Shown one piece after another: positions 23,434 to 33,112 of a DNA stretch of 59,659 nucleotides. This DNA comes from JBDKFK01 sp039798745 (lineage in GTDB: Bacteria; Patescibacteriota; Microgenomatia; UBA1406; GWC2-37-13): contig JBDKFK010000007.1 of NCBI GenBank assembly GCA_039798745.1, forward strand, positions 1-59,659, in the 5' to 3' direction. The notes below the pieces were generated by a model. The model made no database searches and was not told the origin of the DNA. It saw only the letters and a program-made list of their open reading frames with translations. Numbering within the stretch: the stretch's first letter is position 1; each line of letters opens with the position of its first letter. Position numbers and translations under genes: made by a program.

Positions 23434-25179
23434 ATGAGATTAATTGTATTTGTATATCTCACTCTGCTATTTTTTGTCCTCACCGTACCGCGTGTTGCGG
23501 CTCAAGCTGAATCTCCTATGCCTCAATCAGTTCCCCAGTCATCAAACGAATTTACCGTACAGAATGAACCCTCATCAATCATTGTTTTACTCAAAAACTT
23601 TGTAAACGGATTTGATTCTCTTCTAGGAGGTTTCATTTTCTATACGCCTGATCCGCTTGCAGACACTGTCGTCTTAAAAGATCAGTCAGAAATCCCCGGA
23701 GTAGCTAAGTACAGAAATATTTTTTACCAGATTGCGATACCAATATTGGCAATCATTGTAGCTGGCGTTGCTATCACCAAACTTGGATCAGAAAACACTC
23801 AACAACTTAAATCCTTTGCTGTACGATTTCTAATCGTAATTGTTCTGTTCATCACTGTTCCATCAGTGTTATCGTATAGTATCCAGTTTAACAATCTTCT
23901 GGTAGAAAAAATCTCAACTACCCAACAATTCACTTCGTTTCTGACAAATTATTTTGATACCACACAGGAACATATAGATAAGGGTGAAAATTCTGAACAG
24001 TATGGCATCCCTTCGTTTGATATGTCGTTAAAGAGTGGAATATTCCGGTCTTTCGGAAAGTTCATTGTGCAAGTATTTTTATTTGCCTTGACCTTTCTCT
24101 TTCTACTCTGCGGATTTTTACATCTTGGATTTCAATTCGTTATCCGTTTTGCAAGTCTCTTATTTTTAGGTGTTCTATACCCGATAGTCATCCCTTTTGC
24201 CTTGACAGAACGTACGCAAGGAGTTGTATATAGTTTTTTTAAAACATGGTTTACTTTTCTTATTCAACAACCTGCGTTTGTTTTAGGCTTTTCTATCGCA
24301 ACAGATATATTCTCCAGTATCTTAAAAGCAAAAGGTCCTAGTGTCGGACTACTCTTCTTCTATACCGGATTCCTGTTTTTCCTCGGTGGGGTAAACATGC
24401 TGGTAGGTAGAATATTTGGCGATATGTGGAGCGCTATGACTGCAAATGTGCTTGGCTCAGTTTCAACTCGGGCTATAACCAGTCCCGTGCGATCCATAAC
24501 AGGTGACTTTAAGAGAGGACTCGTCGGTGGAAGTATAAGTGGTACCTTCGGAAACTATTTTCGCCATAAACTGACAAACGATAATCAGATTAAACCTCCT
24601 ATCACTCCACAATCCACTGGCAAAACAAATAATAAATGGAAAAGCGAATGGGAGGTTTCCGATGATCACATTAACAAAAGTTCTGTCACTCACACACCTC
24701 CCTTCTCTCAAAAGTTATCCGGTAAAGGCCTCACTATCGAAGCGGAAAATCCTAAACAAGGGGTTGTTTCAGTCAGTGGAGAAACATACTCTTATCAAGA
24801 TTCCACATCAGGACTTACATCATATTATCCAACACGTCTTGAGGCAATTCAGGACGGTGTGCCGGAAACTAAACTACAAAGAATATCACTTGATCACGCG
24901 CAGTTTATTGACTTATCCAGCTTCCACAGTAAAAATCCCAACCCACATAACTTCAATGCTATGCAGGAAGCCAAAAAGCATGGCAAGGAATTAAATTACG
25001 CCTATATCAACAAAGCTAGCCCACCACAACGGGTAAAACACTTTCTTGAACTGTCAAAAGTACGAAATGAAGCGTATGGCATACAGGGCGTGATTGTCGA
25101 ACGGCAAGCAAAACAAGGTAGTGATCAGATTATTCGCATGTATTCGGATAAAACCTATGAGAAACGTAAGAATATATAA
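23434..25179 (+). CDS. VirB6/TrbL-like polytopic transfer protein
   Basis: About 581 residues. A signal peptide-like start (MRLIVFVYLTLLFFVLTVP...VAAQA) is followed by several membrane helices, including AIPILAIIVAGVAITKL, VRFLIVIVLFITVPSVL, FLFALTFLFLLCGFLHLGF and LLFLGVLYPIVIPFAL, then FFYTGFLFFLGGVNML. A soluble, repeat-free C-terminal domain of about 200 residues comes last. This matches VirB6/TrbL-type inner-membrane channel components. A TTG start at 23386 would overlap the VirB2-like gene by 20 nt and add 16 residues; I prefer ATG 23434 because it begins the signal peptide. The next gene overlaps its 3' end by 23 nt. Confidence 0.72.
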   Translation: MRLIVFVYLTLLFFVLTVPRVAAQAESPMPQSVPQSSNEFTVQNEPSSIIVLLKNFVNGFDSLLGGFIFYTPDPLADTVVLKDQSEIPGVAKYRNIFYQIAIPILAIIVAGVAITKLGSENTQQLKSFAVRFLIVIVLFITVPSVLSYSIQFNNLLVEKISTTQQFTSFLTNYFDTTQEHIDKGENSEQYGIPSFDMSLKSGIFRSFGKFIVQVFLFALTFLFLLCGFLHLGFQFVIRFASLLFLGVLYPIVIPFALTERTQGVVYSFFKTWFTFLIQQPAFVLGFSIATDIFSSILKAKGPSVGLLFFYTGFLFFLGGVNMLVGRIFGDMWSAMTANVLGSVSTRAITSPVRSITGDFKRGLVGGSISGTFGNYFRHKLTNDNQIKPPITPQSTGKTNNKWKSEWEVSDDHINKSSVTHTPPFSQKLSGKGLTIEAENPKQGVVSVSGETYSYQDSTSGLTSYYPTRLEAIQDGVPETKLQRISLDHAQFIDLSSFHSKNPNPHNFNAMQEAKKHGKELNYAYINKASPPQRVKHFLELSKVRNEAYGIQGVIVERQAKQGSDQIIRMYSDKTYEKRKNI

Positions 25180-25966
25180 AGACGATATCAGAGTTCATAT
25201 TTTACGCAGTCTGTTTTTTACAGATACGGTGCTTGTTGTGCTGAGTTCAGTTATGATAGCCAGTATTTTATATTTAATTTTTCATTATGTCCTCCACGTT
25301 TTCAATTGGGGCTATTTTATTTCATCTCTCGTCGTAACAGTCATATTCTTTGTGACGTTTATTACTCAGCGAATAGATAATCAGCCGATTTACAAAATTG
25401 CGCTTCGTGCGACTACGTTCAAAACGACAAAAAAACAACAGCGATACCGAGACCTTGAACCGTATTTTGTCGATTTTACCATTCAGGACAATCATATCGT
25501 CCGTAAAGGATCAATCGTTCGCATGTATGAAGTTGAGCCCTTCGATGTTGCCCTTCTCAACGATCAAGATCGAGAACATTTCTTTGTAAAATTAAAACAA
25601 GCTATCCATACGCTTCCTTCTCAAGTACAATTCATTGTTCGTAAAGGAAAAGCGACGAGTAGTGACTATTCACGACACTTCTTCTCACTGTATGACTCTT
25701 CAAACGAAAAGAGAGAACCGCTTATTTCCCACTATATAGAAGACATGAAACGACTTCTTGATGAAGAGACGTTTTTGCTTACACGGCATTATGCAGTCTT
25801 TTCTGTTCCTTGTACGACTGCAAAACCAAACGAAAAAATTGAAGCGATGAAAAAATTGAATGATACAGGTCTACGCTTTGCCTCATCTCTTTCTCAATGT
25901 AATATCTCAGCTCGACCACTTGAGAGTGAACAATTAATGGAGTTTGCTAAATCAACACTACGATGA
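25157..25966 (+). CDS. PrgI/VirB3-like membrane protein with VirB4 N-terminal-like domain
   Basis: 269 residues from ATG 25157. Two membrane helices (about 23-45 and 52-72) precede a soluble domain with FTIQDNHIVRKGSIVRMYEVEPFDVALL and EHFFVKLKQAIHTLPSQVQFIVRKGK, which has the look of the CagE/TrbE/VirB4 N-terminal domain. It ends in the start codon of VirB4 (ATGA, 25963-25966). The layout suggests a VirB3-like anchor fused to the front of VirB4, with the ATPase body encoded separately. Confidence 0.65.
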   Translation: MRNVRIYKDDIRVHILRSLFFTDTVLVVLSSVMIASILYLIFHYVLHVFNWGYFISSLVVTVIFFVTFITQRIDNQPIYKIALRATTFKTTKKQQRYRDLEPYFVDFTIQDNHIVRKGSIVRMYEVEPFDVALLNDQDREHFFVKLKQAIHTLPSQVQFIVRKGKATSSDYSRHFFSLYDSSNEKREPLISHYIEDMKRLLDEETFLLTRHYAVFSVPCTTAKPNEKIEAMKKLNDTGLRFASSLSQCNISARPLESEQLMEFAKSTLR

Positions 25967-28110
25967 ACATGACACATATAAAACAAGGAGTTACCAAAGA
26001 AGCTAAACGGATGTATATAAACATGCGTAATTTTTCACTCAGCCGTGTATTGCAGACACGGGTAGAGGATCTTTCGTATGAAACAGAACAACACGCCTTT
26101 GAACTTAATAAATTAAAACGAGAATATGAACTGATCAGAAAGAAGAATGAAGGCTTACAGCGTATCGAGAAGCACTTCTTCAATGGAGAACCACAACTGG
26201 CTCAGAATGCCCTTACAATGACGCTACGGGAGGAGATCAGACGGCTGATGGACATTGTGACAGCGCAACAAGAATCTATCGAAAAATCGCCGTTTATGAG
26301 CAGTGAGATACCGACGCTTCGTAAACCTCACCTTGTGGGTAGTAAAAACCCGTTGAAGCTCGTCAAAAACTACGTCAGGTTTCAAAAAGAACTGAAAGCT
26401 TATAAAACTGCTATTTCTCACAGCAATAGATCGGAATTCCATGTAACTGTTGAGAAACATAGTGAAGAGATGCACATTGAGCATGACGGCGGGAAATCAT
26501 ACAAAAGTGAATATCTCAAAGAGCACAATTCGTATCTCCAAGTTGGAGAAAAAGTAAAACGATTTTACTATCTTGCCGACATTCCAGCGTATTTGAGTCC
26601 ATATATATTTTTCCGCCTCCTTACCTCATCGTTGCCGTTTACCCTCAGTATATTTATGGAGCCCTCCCCGAGCAGTGAGCTTCTTAAAAAAGCGAGGCAA
26701 CGAATGTCAGTTCTGGAAATGCAGCAGAACGAAAGACTGAAACAAGGAAAAGGGAGAGATCAACAAATTGATAAAAATATTGAAGAAGTTATGAGTTTTA
26801 TTGATGAACTGGTTCATGAAGCAGAAAAAGGTATTATCTATTCACTGTATCTTCAATTAGAGTCAGATAGTGTCAAAGAACTAACAGAGCTTCATAAGCA
26901 GTTACAAAATATTGCAGGGTCAATGGACATTACGTTTAATCAGTATACGTTCGGACACAAAAATGCGTTTAAAAACTTTTTGCCATTCGCTATTGACCAT
27001 GTAAAGGAAAATAGAGTCCTACAATCAACAGCGGCTTCATATCTGATGCCGTTTGTTTCAAAACAACTGCGTGATCCAGACGGTATATTTATGGGTATCA
27101 ATGCCTATGATAATTCACTCGTATTTATTGATCCGTTCACTTCAAGAAACAATAACGTCAATATTTTCGGAGTTTCAGGTTCAGGTAAAAGTGTTACGGC
27201 AAAGGTATTGATGAACAGACTGTATATGCGTGGCGTGCAAATTCTTGTTATCGATCCAGAAGGAGAATACGTCAATTTAGCAAGGGCTTTAGGAGGAGAA
27301 GTTATTCAGTTCTCTAGGGAAAATGGAATCAATCCATTCTTTATAAGCAGTACAAAAGAAAATGATATTTTAGATCATATCTCGACACTCAAAACATTTT
27401 TCAAATTCTTTATTGCTCCCAGCCATTATGACGGAGCATTACTCGATGAAAAGTTGATTGCCCTCTACGACACGGGATCGCCCAATTTTGATAATCTTCT
27501 CTCGCTACTTGGTGATCATCCCATTGCAAAAGACTTAAGTGTGCTCTCAACCGGAAGTTTACGAGGCGTTTTCAATTCAACACGAAGGTTGGAGCTTGAA
27601 AACGATATTATCGTCCTTGACCTCCATGATCTGAAAAAAGACGAGAAACGTGATCCGGCTATGTATCTTCTCACATCATTGGTCTGGAATTTGGTCAACA
27701 AACATAATGAGAGAAAACGAGCATTATTTATTGATGAAGCACATAAGCTTTTAGTTGACCCTGATGTCGCAATCTTTTACCGAGAACTTGTTAAACAAGC
27801 TCGAAAACGAAATGTTGGGGTAATCTCTGTCACTCAAGACGTGGAAGACTTCTTACACAATGAGTACGGCAAAACAATTATTACCAACTCTGAAACAAAA
27901 ATTCTTTTGAAGCAATCGTATGCGACATTATCTGATATAGGAACTATTTATCCTATGACCGATGAAGAAAAACAACAGTTAGGCCACTTGGGGATAGGTG
28001 AAGTAGTTCTCTTTAGGGAGAATGAACATGTTCGACTGAATATCGTTGTATTGCCGTTTGAGAAACAATTAGTGTTTACGAATCCTGCTGAACCCTATGA
28101 ATCTTCTTAA
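25963..28110 (+). CDS. VirB4/TraC-type transfer ATPase
   Basis: 715 residues. A coiled-coil-rich N-terminal part (about 20-100) and the region FYYLADIPAYLSPYIFFRLL lead into the motor: Walker A GVSGSGKS at about 403-410, VIDPEGEYVNLARALGG, GINPF, Walker B LFIDEAHKLL at about 588-597, and SVTQDVEDF. It powers substrate transfer and pilus assembly in type IV secretion. It is translationally coupled to the preceding gene and overlaps the M23 peptidase gene by 14 nt. The first part of the usual N-terminal domain appears to be in the preceding gene. Confidence 0.9.
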   Translation: MNMTHIKQGVTKEAKRMYINMRNFSLSRVLQTRVEDLSYETEQHAFELNKLKREYELIRKKNEGLQRIEKHFFNGEPQLAQNALTMTLREEIRRLMDIVTAQQESIEKSPFMSSEIPTLRKPHLVGSKNPLKLVKNYVRFQKELKAYKTAISHSNRSEFHVTVEKHSEEMHIEHDGGKSYKSEYLKEHNSYLQVGEKVKRFYYLADIPAYLSPYIFFRLLTSSLPFTLSIFMEPSPSSELLKKARQRMSVLEMQQNERLKQGKGRDQQIDKNIEEVMSFIDELVHEAEKGIIYSLYLQLESDSVKELTELHKQLQNIAGSMDITFNQYTFGHKNAFKNFLPFAIDHVKENRVLQSTAASYLMPFVSKQLRDPDGIFMGINAYDNSLVFIDPFTSRNNNVNIFGVSGSGKSVTAKVLMNRLYMRGVQILVIDPEGEYVNLARALGGEVIQFSRENGINPFFISSTKENDILDHISTLKTFFKFFIAPSHYDGALLDEKLIALYDTGSPNFDNLLSLLGDHPIAKDLSVLSTGSLRGVFNSTRRLELENDIIVLDLHDLKKDEKRDPAMYLLTSLVWNLVNKHNERKRALFIDEAHKLLVDPDVAIFYRELVKQARKRNVGVISVTQDVEDFLHNEYGKTIITNSETKILLKQSYATLSDIGTIYPMTDEEKQQLGHLGIGEVVLFRENEHVRLNIVVLPFEKQLVFTNPAEPYESS

Positions 28111-28861
28111 ATATGCAACAACCGCACGAAAAGTCAAAAATGACCCCTTTGGTTTCCTTATCGACACGTTAACCAAAGTTATCGTAAATCTTGTCGTCCC
28201 TATCCCGCTTGCAGGTGAGATAGCGGCATTATTTAAAGGTCCGATCCTCGGCTTTTTAGGATCTCTTCTGATTCTTGCACTATTTATGTTGATTGCCGTC
28301 GGGACAGTCTTTATGTCGCCGTTGCTAGTAAGTTCAGCTTTTTTGAAAGATTTATTGGCATTGCCTGTAAGTACTACCCACATGCCGATTGGGAGTTTTG
28401 TCCAGACATCCATTCCAAAGCAAATTCCACTTGGAGGAAAAGGGTTAGAGTATGCCAATATTACGGCTGGTTTTAAAGATCCATCATATTTCCTACATTT
28501 TGGCAAAGTACACTTTGGTCTTGATTTAGTACCCAACGATTCCTATTACAGTAGTTCTCAAGCATATAAAGATACGCACAAAGTAATTATCAACGCGACA
28601 CATTCAGGTAAAATAACCTACTATGTTGACGAGTATGGATCTGAAACTGTTGAGATTATGAATGATGATAGTTCACTGAAAACAATATATATGCACATGA
28701 AGGAAGTGTACGTTTCAACTGGAGGTACAGCGCAAGCAGGAACGCCGCTAGGTGAAATGGGGAAAACAGGTTTTGCCACAGCCGAACATATTCATTATGA
28801 GATTAGAGTTAAAAATGGTACTAAATGGTTGGCCGTGAATCCATTAACATATATACAATAA
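28097..28861 (+). CDS. Membrane-anchored M23 peptidase of the transfer system
   Basis: 254 residues. Two hydrophobic stretches near residues 35-75 are followed by an extracytoplasmic LytM/M23 domain with the zinc motifs HFGLD (HxxxD) and EHIHYE (HxH), plus IYMHMKEVYVSTGGTAQAGTPLGEMGKTG. M23 enzymes cut peptide cross-bridges in peptidoglycan. Here the role would be to open the wall for the conjugation channel, the job of VirB1-like lytic enzymes in other systems. It overlaps VirB4 by 14 nt. Confidence 0.87.
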   Translation: MNLLKYATTARKVKNDPFGFLIDTLTKVIVNLVVPIPLAGEIAALFKGPILGFLGSLLILALFMLIAVGTVFMSPLLVSSAFLKDLLALPVSTTHMPIGSFVQTSIPKQIPLGGKGLEYANITAGFKDPSYFLHFGKVHFGLDLVPNDSYYSSSQAYKDTHKVIINATHSGKITYYVDEYGSETVEIMNDDSSLKTIYMHMKEVYVSTGGTAQAGTPLGEMGKTGFATAEHIHYEIRVKNGTKWLAVNPLTYIQ

Positions 28862-28865
28862 TCAT

Positions 28866-29663
28866 ATGAAAGATACAGCACTATTTACATTAAATCATAA
28901 ACAACGCAGGAGACTTCAGCTCGGATTGGGATTGCTTTTAGTTTTATTTATTGTTGGCTACTTTTTCTTTATGAACAAGAAAACTAATCTTGTCGGTCCT
29001 AAAAATAATACTGTATATCTTCAAGACTCGAAGCTCAATGTATTCGATGACGAATACACTCTTAAGCCTTATCCAGATAAAGTACTTCTTCACTATCCGT
29101 ATCTACTTATTGTTCAGGCTGATAAGCCTTTAACTACGGTATATAACTTGGAGACAAAAAAGAAGGAAAAAGAAATAAAGGATATTTTATTAGATTATTA
29201 CCAAGGTAAAATCCTATATAACCGAAAAGAGAGCTATTTTAACGATAAAAACCTCGATAAGTATTGTGACTATGCTTTTATTAGAAGCAATACCGATATT
29301 CTTTGTGTCACAAAACAAAGCAGAGAAGGAATGGAAAACATGCTTATCAAGATAAATCCTTCTCAACCTAACCTATGGATACAGATTTATCAATCTAAAA
29401 ATCTATTGACAGCAGTTTCAGTTATAAATAACGAAATATATACCGGAGAAATTGATACTGAAACAAAACAAAGTTACATATCGATAAATAAACAGACGAT
29501 TCCAGTAAGTGATATAGTCAGTGTCATTTATCCTTTAAGTGGTCAACCATATTTCGCATCGTTTCAAAGCGTTCTAAATAATCAAAAAGGGAATTACTAT
29601 ATAATTAAAGACGGCAGTAACGAAAAAGTACAGAACGACAAAATTACCTTTTATAAAGAATAA
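28866..29663 (+). CDS. Single-pass membrane protein of the transfer operon
   Basis: 265 residues. A basic N-terminus (NHKQRRRLQ) is followed by one membrane helix (about 18-36, LGLGLLLVLFIVGYFFFM) and an external domain of beta-strand character with repeated short segments such as VYLQDSKLNVFDDEYTLKPY and LLIVQADKPLTTVYNLETKK. This may be a propeller- or YVTN-like fold. It follows the peptidase by 4 nt. In topology it resembles VirB8-type proteins but there is no sequence evidence for that. Function unknown. Confidence 0.6.
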   Translation: MKDTALFTLNHKQRRRLQLGLGLLLVLFIVGYFFFMNKKTNLVGPKNNTVYLQDSKLNVFDDEYTLKPYPDKVLLHYPYLLIVQADKPLTTVYNLETKKKEKEIKDILLDYYQGKILYNRKESYFNDKNLDKYCDYAFIRSNTDILCVTKQSREGMENMLIKINPSQPNLWIQIYQSKNLLTAVSVINNEIYTGEIDTETKQSYISINKQTIPVSDIVSVIYPLSGQPYFASFQSVLNNQKGNYYIIKDGSNEKVQNDKITFYKE

Positions 29664-29665
29664 CT

Positions 29666-30109
29666 ATGGAGTATAAAACAGTTACACTAAAGGAATTTCA
29701 AATCGTAGGGATTACTATACGCACAACAAATGAACATGACACGGCAATGAAAGACATTGGTGTGTTATGGAATAAGTTTTACTTTGATAACATAATGGAG
29801 GAAATACCACAGAAGGTCAATGAAGAAATTATTTCTCTCTATACCGATTATGAAAAAGACTTCACAAAGCCATATTCAGTTATTCTCGGTCATAAAGTAA
29901 ACAATAATAATTTTGTGCCGGATGGGATGGCGTCAAAAACGGTTCCGGCTGCAAAGTATGCTGTATTTCATGTTGAAGGCCAGTTACCACAGGAATTGAT
30001 AAAAGTATGGAAGTGGATATGGAAATCTGATCTTGAAAGGACGTATACCGGAGATTTTGAGGTGTATAAGAAAGAAAATGAAGCAGATATATTTGTTGCG
30101 GTAAACTAA
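29666..30109 (+). CDS. GyrI-like / effector-binding domain protein
   Basis: 147 residues of the AraC-effector-binding (GyrI/Cass2-like) fold: VTLKEFQIVGITIRTTNEHD, then LWNKFYFDNI, YSVILGHKV, KTVPAAKYAVFHVEGQLPQELIKVWKWIWKS and DFEVYKKE. Free-standing members bind small molecules or inhibit gyrase. It is 2 nt after the preceding gene and ends exactly where the convergent Argonaute gene ends (30109/30110), with no spacer. Its role in the element is unknown. Confidence 0.75.
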   Translation: MEYKTVTLKEFQIVGITIRTTNEHDTAMKDIGVLWNKFYFDNIMEEIPQKVNEEIISLYTDYEKDFTKPYSVILGHKVNNNNFVPDGMASKTVPAAKYAVFHVEGQLPQELIKVWKWIWKSDLERTYTGDFEVYKKENEADIFVAVN

Positions 30110-31606
30110 TTAAATATAATGTTTAAAAGGTAAAATTTCTATATCTTCGGTAGGCCCAGCTGTTAACACTTCACCTATCATGTCAGCAAACCTTAAAGTT
30201 ACAGGTATTCCGTCGCCGTATATACAAGCATTGTAATTTAACTTCGTTAAGGAGAGTACGTCTGCACAAACTGTTCTTATATCTGATGACCCTCTAGTTA
30301 CCCTTATGTTCAGGCAATTTGGTGTCTCCAACCCCATTTGGGTTTGCAGCCTTGGAACAAAACCTTTAGTCCATAAATACGCCTCATTTTCACTAATCAA
30401 GAGTGCCATACCACGTGGAACTGAATAAGTATGTTCTCTATATAGTTTTAGATTACTATCTGTTCTTATGCGAACACCGATCACTTTGGATTTTGACTTT
30501 ACAGCATCTTCAAAACCTTGCCATTCCACATCATCAAAGTAAGTTTTTCCATGTATGAAAATTTCTTTAGGATATTTGTTGTTTCTTTTTTTGAATGTCT
30601 GTAGTGCTTTATTTAGTAAATCAAAAGCACTATCTTTTGATAGGTGATACTCATGATTTTCTGGATTATACCATGGACCAACATTACCTTTGAATACTAG
30701 CCCATCACCAGAATCTAGAAACATTTGAGCTGCGCAACAGGCAGTATTTTTATTTTGGACACCTTCAATTTTTTTATAAACTAAGCCGATATAACATACA
30801 CCATCTCTTACTGAAGCTAGTTTCCAAGGTAAACCACCGCTTTTATAATATAAAGTGGTACTAATATTCCATGCTTTAGCTGAATCAAATTTTTCCTCAT
30901 AATCAATTTGAAAATCACTCTTCAATAACTCTCTATATGCTATCGTACCTTCACGTATTATTTGCGTAATAATTCCATATTTAAGCAGTTTTGCTTTTAG
31001 TTGATTATGAAAGTTAACTTCGTATTGATATGCTTCTCTTAATTCATTTATATCTGGAAATAGCGAATCATTAAAACGTTCATAATTGGATTTAAGTCCT
31101 ATATTTACATTTGCCTCAGAGGGGTTGCGAGATTGTGGACGACTGTATGTATAAATATCTTCTGGAATAACCACAAACCACACTGTAACAGGTACTTCCT
31201 CCTCTTCTTTGAATTTTATTAATTTACTCGTAAACATATTCACCCAATTATGTACTCTTTGAAATTTATCTTTGTATTTTAAATATCTATCAATTTCTTT
31301 GTCTAACACTACTATTTGCTGGAGACCTTCCATATTAACGTTAAAATCAAAAGCAGCTTCAATGCCAGGAAAGAAAGGCCTTGCTATATCAGGAGTTTTA
31401 CTGAAAATAGGTTGTTCAATTGATTTTAGCCATTTTTTCATTCTTTCTATACCTTGTGAAGTTCCTATAACTCCGAAGTTGCCTATATCCAATTTGCCCT
31501 TAGTGTGTGGACCAAATAACATAATTCCATCTCTGGGATCAATAGTTTTCTGATTAAATCCAAACTCTAGTAATGGCTCTTGAATAGTCTGTAGTTCGTA
31601 TTTCAT
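30110..31606 (-). CDS. Short prokaryotic Argonaute (MID-PIWI) of a SPARTA-type pair
   Basis: 498 residues, the length of short pAgos without N and PAZ domains. The MID-like half has GIERMKKWLKSIEQPIF and QIVVLDKEIDRYLKYKDKF. The PIWI half has WKLASVRDGVCYIGLVYK, KRNNKYPKEIFIHGKTYF, HTYSVPRGMALLISENEAYLW and the end DVLSLTKLNYNACIYGDGIPVTLRFADMIGEVL. The first catalytic Asp position is occupied by Leu (YIGLVYK) and the second lacks the usual DG, so it is probably catalytically dead, as in characterised short pAgos. It overlaps the TIR-APAZ gene by 4 nt (ATGA). Together they should form a guide-directed NAD-consuming immune complex. Confidence 0.9.
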   Translation of the reverse strand: MKYELQTIQEPLLEFGFNQKTIDPRDGIMLFGPHTKGKLDIGNFGVIGTSQGIERMKKWLKSIEQPIFSKTPDIARPFFPGIEAAFDFNVNMEGLQQIVVLDKEIDRYLKYKDKFQRVHNWVNMFTSKLIKFKEEEEVPVTVWFVVIPEDIYTYSRPQSRNPSEANVNIGLKSNYERFNDSLFPDINELREAYQYEVNFHNQLKAKLLKYGIITQIIREGTIAYRELLKSDFQIDYEEKFDSAKAWNISTTLYYKSGGLPWKLASVRDGVCYIGLVYKKIEGVQNKNTACCAAQMFLDSGDGLVFKGNVGPWYNPENHEYHLSKDSAFDLLNKALQTFKKRNNKYPKEIFIHGKTYFDDVEWQGFEDAVKSKSKVIGVRIRTDSNLKLYREHTYSVPRGMALLISENEAYLWTKGFVPRLQTQMGLETPNCLNIRVTRGSSDIRTVCADVLSLTKLNYNACIYGDGIPVTLRFADMIGEVLTAGPTEDIEILPFKHYI

Positions 31607-33000
31607 ACTAATTCTGTATTATTTGAAATTGTAAATCCTTCTTTAGATTCTTCGTCAAACACGTTCAAACGAGATTTATTTACTGGTTCATCGTAACCCA
31701 TAGGAGAGAATAGTGTCAGAGGGGTATCGGGCATATCGATAGTACATTCTTCGTTCAATTTAATTTCTATTTTTCCGTCAATATTTTTTAGACTATTTAT
31801 AATTGCAAGTAGTTGATCTCTCCACTCTTCATTAAACCAATTTCGCCCTTTTTTTCTTCTTGCGCTATGTAATTTGCTTTTATCAAGCCATATATTAACT
31901 CCATCATCTGAGAATAAAATGTGAGATTTCAACGAGAAAGAAACTACAGGATATAGCAAAACTTGCGTAGTTATTCCAAAATGCCAATAGCCAGTTTTTG
32001 TATCATTAATTTTAAACTTGCCAATTAGATTTTTCGTTTTTTTCTTTCCTGAATATGAAAAGACAACTTTATCTCTCCTCCCTATTGGGAAATAGTAACA
32101 ATTCCTTTTAGAAGCCAATTCGTACCAATACATACCTTTTGATCTTGCTAACAAATGAAATGAGCGGGTCAGTAAACGTTTTAATATATTTTCACAATCT
32201 AAAAGAGTAGGAAAAGAGAGTGAACTGTAAGATTTATCTAAAATGTCTTGTGTATTAACAAGTATTTTATTATTGGATTTAATGTCAATCTTCCCTATTG
32301 GAGAAGGCCTAGTAATTCCAGTAACAGCATTTCCAAAAGTAGCTAAAGTATTACCATGTCTGATTACTGGGAGAATATGATTCTCGCTTTGCACTTCCGT
32401 GGCAATGGTTGCGCTTTCATATTGATATATCTCAATTTTGTCCCATATTTCATCAATCGGCCAAAGATTTGTGAAGTATTTTTCTTTCTTTAGTTTTAAT
32501 CCATATTTTGTTGTGAATTGATTAGCATACCAAGCATTCAGTATTTTATTATCTTGGGGTGAGATTTTCTCTACTTGATCTTTTTCTAGTTTGCTAATTA
32601 AGTCTTTTAATCCTTTTGCCCAATTTTCATGAAATTTAACATGATTATATCTATTTAAACCTATAAAATAATCGTAAGGTGCATCGGTATCTATCTTTAA
32701 AGGAATAATAAAGTCATTATTTAGTTTTATTGCAACAGATTCTGCTAATGCAAATTCTTTTGCAATTCCCTCTTTCAGTTGTCCTGGCTTAATACAAATA
32801 TCTTTTGATACTACAAGAATAAACTTCACGGCATTTTCTCTTATCTCATTGTCTATCACTTCCCAATGCTTCTCTCCGCCAATCAGACCCTCAACATCGC
32901 ACCAAACGTTATAACCCATTAATTGCAATCTTGAAGCGAGCCAGACTGTAAAGTCATTATCTTGGGGATTTGCATGTGAAATAAAAATTGTTTGCCTCAT
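31603..33000 (-). CDS. TIR-APAZ protein of a SPARTA-type pair
   Basis: 465 residues. The N-terminal TIR domain runs from TIFISHANPQDNDFTVWLASRLQLMGYNVWCD through EVIDNEIRENAVKFILVVSKD to about residue 135. The remaining 330 residues are the APAZ region that binds the Argonaute partner (NAWYANQFTTKYGLK ... PLTLFSPMGYDEPVNKSRLNVFD). In known SPARTA systems guide/target binding triggers oligomerisation and NAD(P) hydrolysis by the TIR domain, causing cell shutdown when plasmids or phages are sensed. The gene has an A+T-rich leader and no Shine-Dalgarno site. It lies 112 nt downstream of the PLD gene. Confidence 0.9.
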   Translation of the reverse strand: MRQTIFISHANPQDNDFTVWLASRLQLMGYNVWCDVEGLIGGEKHWEVIDNEIRENAVKFILVVSKDICIKPGQLKEGIAKEFALAESVAIKLNNDFIIPLKIDTDAPYDYFIGLNRYNHVKFHENWAKGLKDLISKLEKDQVEKISPQDNKILNAWYANQFTTKYGLKLKKEKYFTNLWPIDEIWDKIEIYQYESATIATEVQSENHILPVIRHGNTLATFGNAVTGITRPSPIGKIDIKSNNKILVNTQDILDKSYSSLSFPTLLDCENILKRLLTRSFHLLARSKGMYWYELASKRNCYYFPIGRRDKVVFSYSGKKKTKNLIGKFKINDTKTGYWHFGITTQVLLYPVVSFSLKSHILFSDDGVNIWLDKSKLHSARRKKGRNWFNEEWRDQLLAIINSLKNIDGKIEIKLNEECTIDMPDTPLTLFSPMGYDEPVNKSRLNVFDEESKEGFTISNNTELV

Positions 33001-33112
33001 ATAAATTGTTACAAAGCTATAACGATATATTTTACTTGATTATATTTTACCGCAAATTTTTTATCTTATAGCCACAACGTGAAGAATCTTAAGTAGCTAG
33101 TCAACTGACGAC

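Noticed and set aside
28866..29663. VirB8 assignment for the single-pass protein
   Set aside because: Only topology and position agree; the beta-rich external part does not show VirB8 features, so it is left unnamed.
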